64,000 nt of DNA, taken from Buxus sempervirens. Its lineage: Eukaryota; Streptophyta; Magnoliopsida; Buxales; Buxaceae. The notes beneath the pieces were generated by a model. That model did no database searches and was not told the origin of the DNA. It saw nothing but the letters and a program-made list of their open reading frames with translations. Location of the stretch: assembly GCA_947561395.2 (NCBI GenBank), contig OX387191.1, positions 37,279,439-37,343,438 of the forward strand, in the 5' to 3' direction. Position 1 is the stretch's first letter. Every line of letters begins with the position of its first letter. Of this stretch, positions 1-11,455 are shown in pieces. The translations under genes and the position numbers were made by a program.

Positions 1-1845
1 CGGCCTTTTGGGATTGATCCCAGGGGCTCCCAGGATGATTCTGAAGGTCTCGTGGGCCTCTGTGAAGGCCCACGTAGGTTCAGGTTGGATGAAGAAGCCT
101 TCCTTGGCTTCTTTCATGGCTTCCAGCAAGAGGTAAGGGGAATGGGGAGCATGCTTGGAACTTAACAAAGTCAATCAAACAATACAAAAACTACAGTGAC
201 AATGACAGGAATACACATGCTTAGGAAAAAATATGAGAGAAAGTGAGAGGATAGAATAATAAAAAGAGATTCAAGAAGGGAATTTGGGGGTTATTTAAAG
301 GGATACATGAGATTATATTGAGAAGGAACATGCTCCTTCTGGAAACTACTTGATATAGATCCCTGGACAGCAACTAAGGATTAATAAAGCAAGATACCAA
401 AACCGACTCACATGCTCCTAAAGGCTCACACGTGGACCATTACCCCTGGGGGGCTTCATGACATGAAACAAAAATCGCATGCATGCTATGTGGGCATTCA
501 AAGAGACTTAGAACAAACAATAAGGGACCATACATCTCAACATGCTTGGAAATGCCCCATTCTCATATATGTAAGGTAAAATCTCGTAAGAAACAATACC
601 TGGGGGTTCTTGAACCCTGGAGCAAGGTGGAGTTGTTCTCTTAAGGTAGTACAGCAGCTGGAAGTCCTCCTCCTTGAGCACAACAGCTTCCTCAGTCCTT
701 ATTTCAGTGAGAATGGAGAGGAAGAAGAAAGGAGAGGGTGGGTGAGCCTTGGAGTAAGGCTTGGATGGCTTAGGGGAGCCAAGGGTGGCCAAAAGGAAGA
801 GGTTTCGGGGCAAGGGGTCTGGGGGAGGAAGGGTGGAAAAAGAAAAAATGAAGCCAACCCCGGAAATGAGCTGCTGGTTTGCTATTTACAGAAAAAATAA
901 TGTATCCGGCAACTCAGGCCGGATACACTAATGCCTCTTCGTATCCGGACTTGAAGTCCGGATACACTAGCCTCCCTTTGTATCCGGTAACTCAGGCCGG
1001 ATACATGACTTAATCATTTCAAAATTTAATGCAGCCGCAAATCTGTCGGCCAAGTGGCGCGAATTTCGCGCGAATATCTTTATGTATCCGGCCTTCAAGT
1101 CCGGCCATGAAGGATAGGTAGTGTATCCGGTATATGTGACCGGATACGAATCGAAAAATTACGGATTTGCCCTTCGCCTTGACCGATTCGACCGATTTGA
1201 CCCTTTTTGATATCTACGGATCGCCCATACGAAATTTTTATATTTAAGATTTAGTCCTTGAGATATTTTGCTGCGTTGGCTGCCACAAGTGCAGTTCCTG
1301 CGCCACGTGTGCAGTTTCCGGCTTTGCTGCTCGGAAATTTTGACAGATCATATCTCCTTCATCCGAACTCCGATTTGAGCAAACTCAATTGTGTTAAACT
1401 CGTATTGGAGCCCTCTATTTAATGACATAGGGCTAAGCACTTGGCACGGAGTTCGAGGAAAAGTCAACTTTCGGCTCATCCTCAAGTTTGACCGCCCGCA
1501 GAACCCTCATCCGGACTCCGATTCCAGCAAACTCAGTTGCGTTGGAACTGTGTTGAGATTCTCTATCCAATGGCATAGGGCAAGGTACTTGGCACGGAAA
1601 TCGAGGAAAAGTCAACTCTCGGCTCTTCCTCAAGTTTGACCGCCCGCAAAACCTTCATCCGGACTCCGATTGCAGCAAACTCAGTTGCGTTGGAACCGTG
1701 TCGAGATTCTCTATCCATTGAGAGACAGCAAGGTAGCCAGATCTCATCTGATTGAAAGGTCAACTTTTCGACCCCTTGGGTTTGACTTTTTAGCAGGATT
1801 TTGTATTTCTGGCCTTTCTGGGAGCGCAAAAATGAGGTGCTTACA
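1..1845 (-). repeat. T1-family long LTR, copy a (U3 start at 1845; other end off window)
   Basis: This is the upstream part of a long LTR read on the minus strand: it begins TGTAAGCACC at 1845 and runs leftward off the window. It aligns along its length with 23353-25138, a complete copy of the same LTR that has TG/CA ends and a 5-bp target duplication. The start TGTAAGCACC, the TATA-like stretch near 885-900 and the related Tat LTR at 11456-13888 place it in the Tat/Ogre lineage. No coding sequence is seen; short open frames here are chance. Confidence 0.75.
901..1146. repeat. Array of five phased ~27-bp palindromes in T1 LTR U3
   Basis: Five inverted repeats of the form GTATCCGG...CCGGATAC start near 901, 941, 980, 1084 and 1122. 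Neighbours are 39-40 bp apart, with a gap between the third and fourth. On the minus strand, the LTR's own direction, the array lies just upstream of a TATA-like stretch (885-900), so it is in the promoter region. Matching arrays occur at 23200, 24341, 13684, 14354 and 56949. Confidence 0.85.
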
Positions 1846-2089
1846 CCAGGGATATCCGTGGGACCCGTCGACCGACGGGGCGGGCCAGGGTGTCTTCGGA
1901 CTTCCCTGGACGTAATCGAGAAGTTACCTCGAATCTTTGAAAAGCTGCAGACCAATCAAATTAGACCTGAATAGGTACCCTGGTGTCTGCCTGCACCCCA
2001 TCAGGTAGTGGAGACTCCCAAATGTCCCGAGGCACGCACTCTCACGTGCGCCTCGCCGGTGCGAAAATCAGGTGCGCACAACGGGTCCT
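1846..2089 (+). repeat. Inverted U5 end of a T1 LTR
   Basis: Read on the plus strand this ends GGTGCGCACA at 2089. It is the reverse complement of the first ~240 bp of the complete T1 LTR at 22137 (start TGTGCGCACC, shared GAGGCGCACG, GATGGGGTGCAGGCAGACACC blocks in part). The flanks on both sides run in the opposite LTR orientation. About 25 bp starting ACGGGTCC occur at both the inner edge of this segment and just after 2089, so a short stretch is duplicated at the breakpoint. Confidence 0.7.
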
Positions 2090-3651
2090 ATTGATCATCC
2101 TGGTTATGAGTCAACTTGATTTAATGTCACCCGTTCCTAAGCCGATATGCACTCTTTATTTTAAGTCAAGGTGGGAACATCTATGTGGTGTAGATCCCTT
2201 TATTGGATTTTATCTTGTTACCTTAAAGATGATATGAGTTTGATACGTGGGCCTCGTTGGAAGGCCCACGGGTTTGCCAATTTAGGCTTAAAGAAGCCTA
2301 GGTTCCATTTGGGGTGGCCATGAAGGATGACACCGTTTAGGGTTCGGTTGTTTGATTGGGAAGTGATTTACAAATACAAGACATTTAGATTAGTTTATTG
2401 AAGGTTTTAAAAGGGGTCCATTGGGCTAAAAGGTAGCCCTTAGGAGACTCAAGTTGCTCAAAATCCACATTTGGAGTGGATTTAGGTTTGCAAGGAGGAT
2501 GCGGGCCTTGCGGGCCCCGTTGGAAGGCCCACAAGAGTGCATTATTGGGCCTAAGGTAAGGCTCAAGTCCCAAAAAGGGGTCTCTGATTACACAGAGACC
2601 TTGCTGGTTTAAGGCAAGTTAATTAGATTCAATTTTAATCTTATTTATTCAAGAAAAACAAGGATCTGCAACTTTCTATAATAAACCGTATGTATCATAC
2701 GGTTTGGTCAAGACCGTATATACTATATGGTCATGACCAAACCGGTCTGAGCATACGGTTTATACAAAGTATGCAGAAATTTGATTTTTGAAGGGGGAAG
2801 CGGGGTTCCCACCCCATGTGAGTCTGGCAGTGCCCGTGGGTCACTGTGTTGACCCACAGTGGCATTCCAATTTCATTTTAAGCATAATAAACCTAATTTC
2901 TAAGTGTTTTGCATTATGAATTGAGGAGGGAGAAGGCTTGGGGCCTCTCCCTCACTTAGGGATGAAATCCATATTTTTTAATGGGACCTTAGGTTTCTCA
3001 TTTGTTGTGTAAGACATCCTTTCCTTCTCCATGGGAAGAGAAAGGGGAAGTGGCCTAATTAGCCTTAGTCTAGGTCTCATTCGGCCAAACCATGGTACAT
3101 GAAAATATAAAAGCAACATGACATGCTAGAACAATGCGAGACAAGGTGAAGACTAGTATGTGTGTGCGCATGCATAGTGATCCTAGATTAATCATGCTAT
3201 TAGAGTGATAATGTGTGCATAGGCTAGGTGTTCATGTACTTCAACATCGAGGTAAATGTAACAATGAGCACTAAGTTAAACAAAACACATCCTAAAGAAA
3301 AGGATAACGGGATTAATAAAGGGATACATTGGATGGGGGAATAAGGAGGAAGAACATGCTCTTCCTTTAATTAAAATAAGCCAAAAGAAACTTTAAGTGA
3401 CACCCCTTATACCCTCTCATCCTCTCCTTTGGCTCACCCACCTCCCCTTTACCATGGGGCCCTTCTCTTGAAGTGTAGAAAGCAAAATAAAAGTGAAAAG
3501 GGGTGGGGGAGCAATAACATGTGCTAAAGAGGAAGCATGTAATTCCAAAACATATTTATTATGGTACGGATCTTACATATGTTAAATAAAATGTATAAAG
3601 AAGGCTTATCTTGGGGGTTAAAGGCTTTCTTGAGGTGCTTGGAGACTCTTC
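2090..3651 (-). repeat. T1-family LTR, copy b, interrupted by Gypsy1
   Basis: This aligns in order with the complete T1 LTR from about 22360 onward, including the repeated GTTGGAAGGCCCAC phrase and the AGGTCCCTTTA...TTTTATCTT block. The match ends where the Gypsy1 LTR begins at 3652. It is more diverged than copy a. The rest of this LTR should lie beyond the far end of the Gypsy1/Tat complex and is not in the window. No gene is seen. Confidence 0.7.
2683..2762. repeat. Three diverged short palindromes in T1 LTR copy b
   Basis: Three short inverted repeats of the type AACCGTAT...ATACGGTT start near 2683, 2710 and 2739. They sit where the complete T1 LTR has palindromes at 23200-23306, but sequence and spacing (27-29 bp) have drifted. 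Confidence 0.6.
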
Positions 3652-6107
3652 TGTAAAATCCTGAATTTTAATAAAATTAAAATTCTAATTTTATTAATTG
3701 TGATTAATTAAGTGTTAAATTTGCAGAGATTATGAAGATAAGGAGGTTTAATTATTCAGATTCACTAAGAAGGTGGAAAATAAAGGAGTTAGAGGGTAAG
3801 AAATTAAGTTTTAATTTATTGTAAATAAAGACAATTTTATGTGCATATATATATATATATATATTTAGAAATGGCCTTGATACCTAAGGTAGAGTCTTCA
3901 AGGAAGTCAGATACCACTTGTTTAGTGCTATCCTTGATACCAAGATATATATATATTAAATTTAAGTTGCTTGAGTGATGATAAAGGGTATTTGGTGGTC
4001 TAGCACAGCAGTGTATCATGAGGAGTTTTAAAAGAGCTTTGGCGGCAACTATAAATAGTTGCCAGTTTCAATTACGTTAGTTTGCGGAGTTAGATCTGAG
4101 ATTATTGTAAGAGAGACTCCAGAAGGTTTTGAGCCTGGATCTACGGCTTGAAGAAGAAGAAGAAGAGGAGAAGAAAGGTTTTGAAGAGCATCTCGTCAGA
4201 TCTGAAGATCAGTATCAAAAGAGAGAGGGTTTGGCTGCTGATTAATGATCAGAGTTGTAGAATTTCCTGTTTCCAGAGAGAAATCAGGTGAGTTAGGGTT
4301 ATAATCTATATTTTCTTTGGAATTAAGAGATGATAGAGATTAGAAATCACTTTTAGAAGAAGCTTTAGTGTCTTGATGATTTATTGCAGAATTTGAGTAA
4401 GGTGATCAAGTGATCAGTTGCTTGAGCTCAATTTTGTGATTCAGGAAAGGATTGTGTTCGAATTATATTTTAGAGGTAAGTAGCACCTTTCAAACCTTAA
4501 CTTATAGCTTTAAATTTTTTCGAATGAGACTTTGATCATGTTTGAAGAGGATTTCTATTTCGTACGTATAATCGGAGAATTTAGTGAAATCATCATAGTT
4601 TTTGTTTAATTAAATCCAAAAGCATGTAATTGTGTTCCTAGATTGCTATAGAAGATATTGGGGGTGAATTGAATGATAAATTTTAGGACAAAAGAGTCGA
4701 TATTGGATTTACAGAGAACAAATTTGTCCGATTTGAGTTTTACCAAGGGTCGCTCAACCCATTGCTCAAGTGATTGGGTCAAGCAGCCAATAATACATAA
4801 AGCTGATTTTTGACGAATACGTAAGGATTTCAAATATGGAATGAATTTTAATCAAATCCACCTTATGTAAGAATAAAATATAGATGTTTAGAAGGTGTCT
4901 ACATGGGAATTATCTTGAAATTCAAAACAATGAATAGTTTAGGCTTGTTCTACTAAAATAGGTCTTGATTTACGAATTTAGATAGTTTATGTTCTATTTT
5001 CTGATTTTAATTGAATTGGAAGTTTCATACACTTGTATTTAGTTGATTATAAACATGTTTTAACTTCTGTAATTACACAATTATGGTTTTCTATTGCTTT
5101 GGGCAGGTTTAGCCTAATTTGGGATTTACACTTAACTTGAGATTGATAATTGGTTTTTGATTTTGATTTCCTCCATGTACTCGGGGATGCCCCATGTACT
5201 TGGGATGTTGATGCCTCTGTGTACTCAGAGATGTCCCGTACACTCGAGATGGCAATTATGGAGATTGAGATGAGTTGTGCTTACTAGATATCGTATTCAA
5301 TTTTGTGTTTCGAGTATAGTTGGCTTAGCTCGATATGGATCCATTTAAGAGCTAGATAGTGAGAAGGACTGTTCTTTGCTAGATGTAACTCTTTGTTCAT
5401 GCACACGTTCCATCGTGTACTCGATGAGACCTTCTCTGTACTGGTGGGTTGCAACTTTCCCTCATTTTATCGTGTACTCGGATTGTGACTCGTTAGTACA
5501 TGCCAACCCTTCCCTGTACTGGTTGGGTCTCCCGCAATAGGAAGATGATTGTGTACTCGACTTCGCACATAAGCCGAGAGGTGGCATAGTGGACATTGAC
5601 TTTACTCTACTTAAAGGTAGTCTTATTTCATGAGTCCTACTGTGACGTAATGATTTGAATTGAATATTGCGGATTGGTACTACATGTTGAGTTATTGATT
5701 AGAATTGTATTTGAGCATGCATGTGCAACTTGCTAGGATATTCGTATCTCATTACGTTTTGTTTTGTTTTCAGATCCTGGTGAGGACGATACTCTACGGG
5801 TAGATACTGCAGACGATTACCCGGAGTATAGGGAGGAGGACTACTACTACGTAGAGTAGTAGTAGTTTGATTGTAGATTGTTACTATTTGGATTTTATTG
5901 GATATTGTGAGTAGTTGTATTGATTTCATGATGTGGTTACATTTGGATTGGTGATTGGGACTAGTAGACTTTGATATTGATGAACTTGCATTTTGTTCAT
6001 GTTATATTCATGTTTTTCCTTTACTCTGGTATAGATCTTGTGGATTTATTTAACACTTCGGACGCGTGTTATGGTTTCATTACATAACCCGGATCTAGGG
6101 CATTACA
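3652..6107 (+). repeat. Gypsy1 5' LTR (2456 bp)
   Basis: It starts TGTAAAATCC right after T1 sequence and ends GGGCATTACA, four bases before the tRNA-Met PBS. It contains a TATA box near 4050 and the block ATATTCGTATCTCA near 5740, shared with the other Tekay-type LTRs here. A short repeat of the type GTACTCGGGGATG occurs at 5175-5255. Its 3' partner survives only as about 100 bp at 11352-11455. Confidence 0.9.
4050..4058 (+). promoter_or_regulatory. TATA box of Gypsy1 5' LTR
   Basis: TATAAATAG lies about 400 bp into the LTR, a usual place for the U3 promoter. By inference transcription would start near 4080, giving an R-U5 region of about 2 kb. Confidence 0.55.
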
Positions 6108-6111
6108 GAGA

Positions 6112-6123
6112 TGGTATCAGAGT
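6112..6123 (+). promoter_or_regulatory. PBS, initiator tRNA-Met type (Gypsy1)
   Basis: TGGTATCAGAGT lies four bases after the LTR end. The family form TGGTATCAGAGC is complementary to the 3' end of plant initiator tRNA-Met; here the last base differs. Confidence 0.9.
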
Positions 6124-6263
6124 GATATCAGAGTATCTCATAAGGAAGCATGAATAAGAATACCTGTAGGATGGCCTTGTGGTTTGAGAGCATGTTAGAT
6201 AGTACCTTAGGAATGCTAGGGAGAGATCCTATCTAATATAATTTTATTTGTATTTCAGTTGAT

Positions 6264-7860
6264 ATGGCTGGCAGAGGTCGATTGATTACTAGAGCTCGCA
6301 CACTAGCTCGACCGATAGAGGAGCATCGGGTTGATATTCATGAGTAGCCCCATATTCCTGCTAAAGATCAGCAGAGACCACAGCCTCAGGCACCACAGGA
6401 GGCAACACCTCAGAGAGGCGAGGATGTTTTGGCTGCAGTGGGTACACTTACTCAGTTATTGGCTATGGAGAGGATGAGCCAGACTGGAAATGGGAATGGT
6501 CATCGTAATGGCCATGGTCAAGGAGAGGTAGACATGGGACGTGCAGATGGACAACATCACATGAGGGTGTTGGAGAAGTTCCGAAAGATGGGACCTCATA
6601 CTTTGAGAGGATTGCCAGATCCTTTAGGTTGTGTTTGGAGCCTTGGATTTGGGGAGAAAAGAAAAGAAAGCTAAAAAGGAAAAGAAAAGAAAAATACTGA
6701 TTTTATTTCCTTTTTTGATGTTTGGATAAGATGAGAAATGAGAAGAAAAGAAAAATATATTTTAGTAAGATGATGGGTTGGGGTGGTAGGTGGTGGTGCC
6801 GGGTGGTGGGCGGCAATGGGTGGTGGTTGGTAGTGGTGGTGGTGGTGGTGGGTGGTGGTGGCGGCTAATGGTGGTGGTGGTGGTGGTGGATGGTGCTAGT
6901 GGTAGGGTGGGTGGGTGGTGTGAATAGTGATAAGTGATGTTGAATTTTCTTTTCTTTCAGAGAGAGAATTTTTTACACTGGAGAGAAAGATGGGGAGAAA
7001 ATTTGGAGAGAAAATCTCATTTTCTTTTGTCTAAACCAAACAAGAGAAAAGAAAATTTTAGCATTTTCTTTTCTTTTCTCCCCAAATCCAGGGTTCCAAA
7101 CACGGCCTTAGAGGCTGAGAGTTGGATACAGAGAATCAAGAGGATCCTAGAGGTGATGCAGTGTACTGAGGGTAGCAGAGTTAGACTTGCCACTTTCATG
7201 ATGAAGGGCGAGGCCTACCATTGGTGGCAGAGTGTACTGAGGAGAGGGGCCCCATATGTACAGATGACTTGGAGTTAGTTTAGAGATCTATTTTATGGTC
7301 GTTATTTCTCATCCGAGTTCCACCTGAGTAAGGCGAGGGAGTTCATTCATATATCCCAGGGAGCATTATCAGTGGCCCAGTATGAGGCCAGATTTGAGGA
7401 GTTATCACGTTTTGCACCTCATATAGTTGCTGATGAGGAGCAGAGGATAGAGTACTTTGAAGAGGGGTTGAGGTCCGAGATTAAGGACATGGTTTCTGTA
7501 TTTTTATGTATTCATTTTGAGGAGTTGGTCAGGAGGGCCGAGAGGGCTGAGAGATTATTGCAAAGTAGTAGGGGTGACTCTAGCAGGACACGGGTACCAC
7601 CTAGACCTGTGTTTGAGCAGAGAGGTGTCCCTGGAAGGGACAAGAGGCTGAGAACAAATGGTTCAGGGCTGAGGCAGATTGGGGATAGATGTGGTAGATG
7701 TGGGAGAGCTCACATCCCGGGTTCTTGCTTTGCACCAGTAGGTGCATGTTTTCGATGTGGTCAGTGGGAACATCGTATTGCCGACTGTACTTATCCTTCT
7801 ATATACCAGCCGCTCCAGGCAGAGACCAGACCAGCACCAGAATCACAGATGGATATATAG
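6264..7860 (+). pseudogene. gag: Gypsy1 gag, broken and split by a MITE
   Basis: Gag forms the capsid and binds RNA. The ATG at 6264 starts MAGRGR, as in Gypsy2. The frame has an early stop near 6343, is split by the 481-bp MITE at 6627-7107, and resumes in frame after it. It then carries the retrotransposon gag core (KGEAYHWW near 7210; SVAQYEARFEELSRFAP near 7380) with a stop near 7276. A zinc knuckle CFRCGQWEHRIADC (CX2CX4HX4C) lies at about 7748-7790. More stops follow at 7858 and beyond, so no full product can be made. Confidence 0.85.
6627..7107. mobile_element. PIF/Harbinger (Tourist-like) MITE, 481 bp
   Basis: It has imperfect terminal inverted repeats of about 38 bp; both ends share GTGTTTGG and GGATTTGGGGAGAAAAG. 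It is flanked by the 3-bp target duplication TTA (6624-6626 and 7108-7110). A TTA duplication with GG(C/T)...GTGTTTGG ends is typical of PIF/Harbinger non-autonomous elements. It interrupts the Gypsy1 gag core and holds no gene. The middle is a (GGT)n-rich stretch at about 6778-6915. Confidence 0.85.
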
Positions 7861-8039
7861 AGACCAGTAGTACCAGTTCCACCTAGATTTCAGTCCCAGA
7901 GGCCCCGAGCTGAGAGGCCAGTTTAGGCAACACCTATAGAGCAGAGGCAACAGGTTAGGGCTCCATGAGGCTGAGGTGCACCACCTAGGACTGGACAGAG
8001 ACAGCCTTCCACCGGCACCACAGGGGCAGCAGACTTGAG

Positions 8040-8460
8040 TGTATGCAGTTGATGTTCAAGAGGAGGAGGAGCCTGAGACACCATAGGTAGTTGGAGGTAT
8101 TATTTACATTTTTGGACGATCTACAGTCTTTTTATTTGATTCTGGTGCATTTGTTTCTTTTATTACTCCACATTGTGCATGTTGGATTGGATTAGTACCT
8201 GACATATTGGATATTACTATGACTATGCACATACCATTGGGGGAGACCACCAAAGTTCAGACTATATATAGAGACTGTATGATAAGATTGGGATCATTAG
8301 AATTACCTGGGGATTTGATGGCATTGGATTTTGGAGAGTTTGATGTAATGGGTATTGACTGGCTTTTCCGGCATCATATTAGTATTGATTGCTACAGAGG
8401 CACGATTATAGTGAGTCAGCCGACCAGCTTGTGTATTGTTTTCGGTGTGAGGGTTTGTCT
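8040..8460 (+). pseudogene. Gypsy1 aspartic protease region
   Basis: This is the retropepsin part of pol, which cuts the Gag-Pol polyprotein. The active-site motif FDSGA lies at about 8137-8151, after a VYAVD lead-in seen in both Tekay elements here. A stop lies just before it near 8085. The C-terminal part (IPLGETT, YRDCMIRLG) matches Gypsy2. A one-base frameshift near 8415 separates it from the RT frame. Confidence 0.8.
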
Positions 8461-9887
8461 AGTAAAGTGGAGTTGGTGGCATCTGTTATGATAGAGGAGC
8501 CGAAGGGAGCTACTCCTAGTATTACTAAAGTGTCAGTAGTCTATGAGTATGCGGATGTATTTCCTGACGACTTGCTAGGATTATCACCACCTAGGGAGGT
8601 CGATTTCAAGATTCGACTTCTACCTAGTATGGCACCAGTATCTAGACCGCCTTACCGGATGTCACAACCAAAGTATGTAGAATTGAAGAAGCAAGTGGAT
8701 GAATTGCTTGGGATGGGGTATATTAGACCGAGTGTTTCACCTTGGGGTGCGCCAGTTCTATTTGTGCAAAAAAAGGATGGATCCATGCAGATGTGCATTG
8801 ATTATCGCCGGTTGAATTTGGTGGCTATTAAGAATAAGTATCCATTACCCCGGATTGATGATCTATGTGATCAGTTGAGAGGTGCATCGTGGTTTTATAA
8901 GATTGACCTTAGATCTGGGTACCACCAGTTGCGGGTTGCACTAGAGGATGTAGAGAAGACAACATTTCGTACAAGATATGGGCATTATGAGTTTCTAGTC
9001 ATGCCATTTGGGCTGACTAATGCCCCAGCTGTTTTCATGGACCTTCTGAATAGGGTTTTCAATCCCTACCTTGACATTTTTGTAGTAGTATTTATTTATG
9101 ATATATTGGTCTATTCTCGTAGTAGAGAGGAGCATGCCCAGTATCTCAGGATAGCTTTGCAGACATTGAGAGATCACCACTTGTATGCAAAATTCAGCAA
9201 GTGTTAGTTTTGGCTTCAGGAGATTTCATTCTTAGGACATGTTATTTCTCGAGAGGGTATTGTAATAGACTCATCTAAGGTTTGGGCCATGACTGATTGG
9301 CCTAGACCTACTACGGTGACAGAGGTGCGTAGTTTCTTGGGTATGGCTAGTTACTATAGGAGATTTATTGAGAATTTCTCTAGAGCAGCCGCTCCTTTAT
9401 CGAACTTGACTAAGAAAGCTGTTAAGTTTAGTTAGGATGATGGCTGTGAGCAAAGTTTCCAGGAGCTGAAGTTTAGATTGACTGAGGCTCCGGTATTGAT
9501 AGTACCTTTGGTGAATGAAGGTTTCTCGGTTTATTGTGATGCGTCTCATGTTGGTTTGGGCTGTGTATTGATGCAAAAGAGACGAGTAGTAGCTTATGCA
9601 TCACGGTTGTTGCGTCCTCATGAGAGGAATTACCCCACTCATGACTTGGAGTTAGCTGCTATAGTATTTGCACTTAAGATATGCCGACATTATTTATATG
9701 GGTACAGTTTGAGATCTTTTTTGATCATAAGAGCCTAGGATATATTTTCTCACAGAGGTATCTTAATATGAGGCAGAGGAGGTGGATGGATCTTTTGAAG
9801 GATTATAACTTCACACTTCAGTATCATCCAAGCAAGGCAAATGTAGCTACAGATGCCTTGAATCGTAGAGGTGCTTCAAAGGATTAG
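8461..9887 (+). pseudogene. Gypsy1 reverse transcriptase and RNase H
   Basis: The RT domain is recognisable from [16 protein letters not shown] through [17 protein letters not shown]. The catalytic box reads FIYDILVYS where the family has FIDD, so the first paired Asp is replaced by Tyr. In-frame stops lie at 9205 (TAG where CAG is expected) and about 9434 (TAG where TGG is expected). RNase H follows (VYCDAS near 9530, HDLELAA near 9648) with a frameshift near 9700 and the DALNRR end near 9855. The protein cannot be active. Confidence 0.88.
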
Positions 9888-9896
9888 ATAACTACG

Positions 9897-11346
9897 TTGG
9901 CTACATTCATGGTCAGTCAATGCAGTTTGGTGGATACCATTAGAGATTGGCCTGGAGAGTTTTCTACTCATGGTGATGGTCGGATTCTAGCTCGAGTACA
10001 TGTAGAGCTGGATTTGATTCATCATATTCGAGAGAGACAGATATCAGATTTAGACTTGAGGCACACCAAGGAGTTATTGGCGAGTGGTGATGAGACTGTC
10101 AGAGACTTTGAGTTCAGGGATGGCTTATTGAGATTTAGAAGCAGGATCTATGTACCAGATGATGCAGAGATTCATAGATTGATACTTGAGGAGGGTCACA
10201 GGTCCAGGTATGCAGTTCATCCCGGCAGTATGAAGATGTATAGAAATCTAAATTCTATTTATTGGTCGTCAAGAATGAATAAGGAGATAGTTGAGTATGT
10301 TGCTAGATGCCTTGTTTGTCAGCAAGTCAAGGCAGAACATCGTAGGCCTCCAGGATTGTTACATCCATTGCCCATTCCTGAGTGGAAATGGGAGCATATT
10401 ACCATGGATTTTGTATCTGGGTTACCAGCTATGACGAAGAAGCAAGATGCTATATGGGTGATTGTAGATCGGTTGACAAAATCAGCTCGTTTCTTTCCTA
10501 TCCGTACTACACAGACTTTGGATTCTTTGGTAGAGTTGTATATCCGAGTGATTGTATGAGTACATGGAGTTCCAGTTTCCATCGTATTAGATAGGGATTC
10601 TTGATATGCATCTTAGTTCTGGAAAGGTTTTCAGGAGGCTATGGGTACTCAGTTGTGTTTTAGCACCAGTTTTCACCCACAAACAGATGGGCAATCTAAG
10701 AGAACCATACATACATTGGAGGATATGTTGCGGTGTTGTGTACTGGATTGGAGTGGTAGTTGGAGTAGCCATTTGCATTAGCTGGAGTTTGCTTACAATA
10801 ATAGCTATCAGGTTAGTATTCAGATGGCACCATTTGAGGCGTTGTATGGCCGTGCTTGTAGGTCACCTGTTTTTTGGGAGGAGGTTGGTGAGAGACAGTA
10901 TTTGGGACCCCAGACTGTGTAAGACAGTGTTGTGAAGGTGAGTTTGGTCAGACAGCGTCTCTTGACTGCGCAGAGGCGTCAGAAAAATTATTCAAATATT
11001 AGTCAGCGTGAATTAAAGTTTGAAGTTGGAGATCAGGTGTTTGTGAAGATTTCGCCTTCTAAGGGTATTATGAGATTCGGCAAGAAGGGAAAGTTATCAC
11101 CGAGATTCATTGGTCCTTTTGAGATAGTGAAGGAGGTGAGTCCCGTGACGTATTGTCTAGCATTGCCTACACATTTGAGTGAAGTGCATGATGTATTTCA
11201 CATCTCTATGTTACGACGATATATTCCCGACCCGAGCCCTGTGATTGATTTTGAGTCATTGACCATTCGGGAGGACTTTTCCTATGAGGAGAGGCTGGTT
11301 CAGATTTTGGACCAATGTGATCAAGTCCTACGGACCAAGGTGATAA
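9897..11346 (+). pseudogene. Gypsy1 integrase, broken, chromodomain deleted
   Basis: The zinc-binding region ([10 protein letters not shown], then CLVCQQVKAEHRRPPG) lies at about 10195-10360. The core begins at TMDFVSGLP near 10400. A stop at 10557 and a frameshift put the second and third catalytic regions (near 10590 and 10700) in other frames. The C-terminal part (FEVGDQVFVKISP, HDVFHISMLRRYIPDP) is readable at 10932-11346. Gypsy2 continues here into a chromodomain, but this copy jumps into LTR sequence. Confidence 0.85.
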
Positions 11347-11351
11347 CTTTG

Positions 11352-11455
11352 GTGATTAGTGATTGGAGTTGTAGAATTTCCTGTTTCTAGAGAGAAATCA
11401 GGTGAGTTACGGTTATAATCTATATTTTCGTTGGAATTAAGAGATGATAGAGATT
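11352..11455 (+). repeat. Gypsy1 3' LTR remnant (~104 bp)
   Basis: It matches 4247-4350 of the 5' LTR (AGTTGTAGAATTTCCTG, AGAGATGATAGAGATT). The join to integrase falls in similar sequence (TGATTAGTGAT against TGATTAATGAT), which suggests a deletion at microhomology. It is cut at 11455 by the Tat LTR. Confidence 0.85.

Larger units (their letters stand above)
3652..11455 (+). mobile_element. Gypsy1: degenerate Tekay/Del-type chromovirus, 3' end deleted
   Basis: It has a complete 5' LTR, a primer-binding site for initiator tRNA-Met, then gag, protease, RT, RNase H and integrase in Ty3/gypsy order. All coding parts carry stops or frameshifts. The end of integrase runs at about 11352 straight into the middle of the LTR, so the chromodomain, PPT and first ~590 bp of the 3' LTR are missing. 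The Tat element then inserted into what remained. It is closely related to Gypsy2, which keeps the chromodomain. Confidence 0.9.

Noticed and set aside
901-1146. CRISPR-like array
   Set aside because: Repeats are palindromes with 12-bp spacers of similar sequence, inside a plant LTR, with no cas genes; they read as promoter palindromes.
6112-6123. tRNA-Met gene fragments at the TGGTATCAGAGC sites
   Set aside because: Only 12 bases match, directly after LTR ends; these are primer-binding sites.
6627-7107. hAT-type MITE
   Set aside because: The target duplication is 3 bp (TTA), not 8 bp, and the ends fit PIF/Harbinger.
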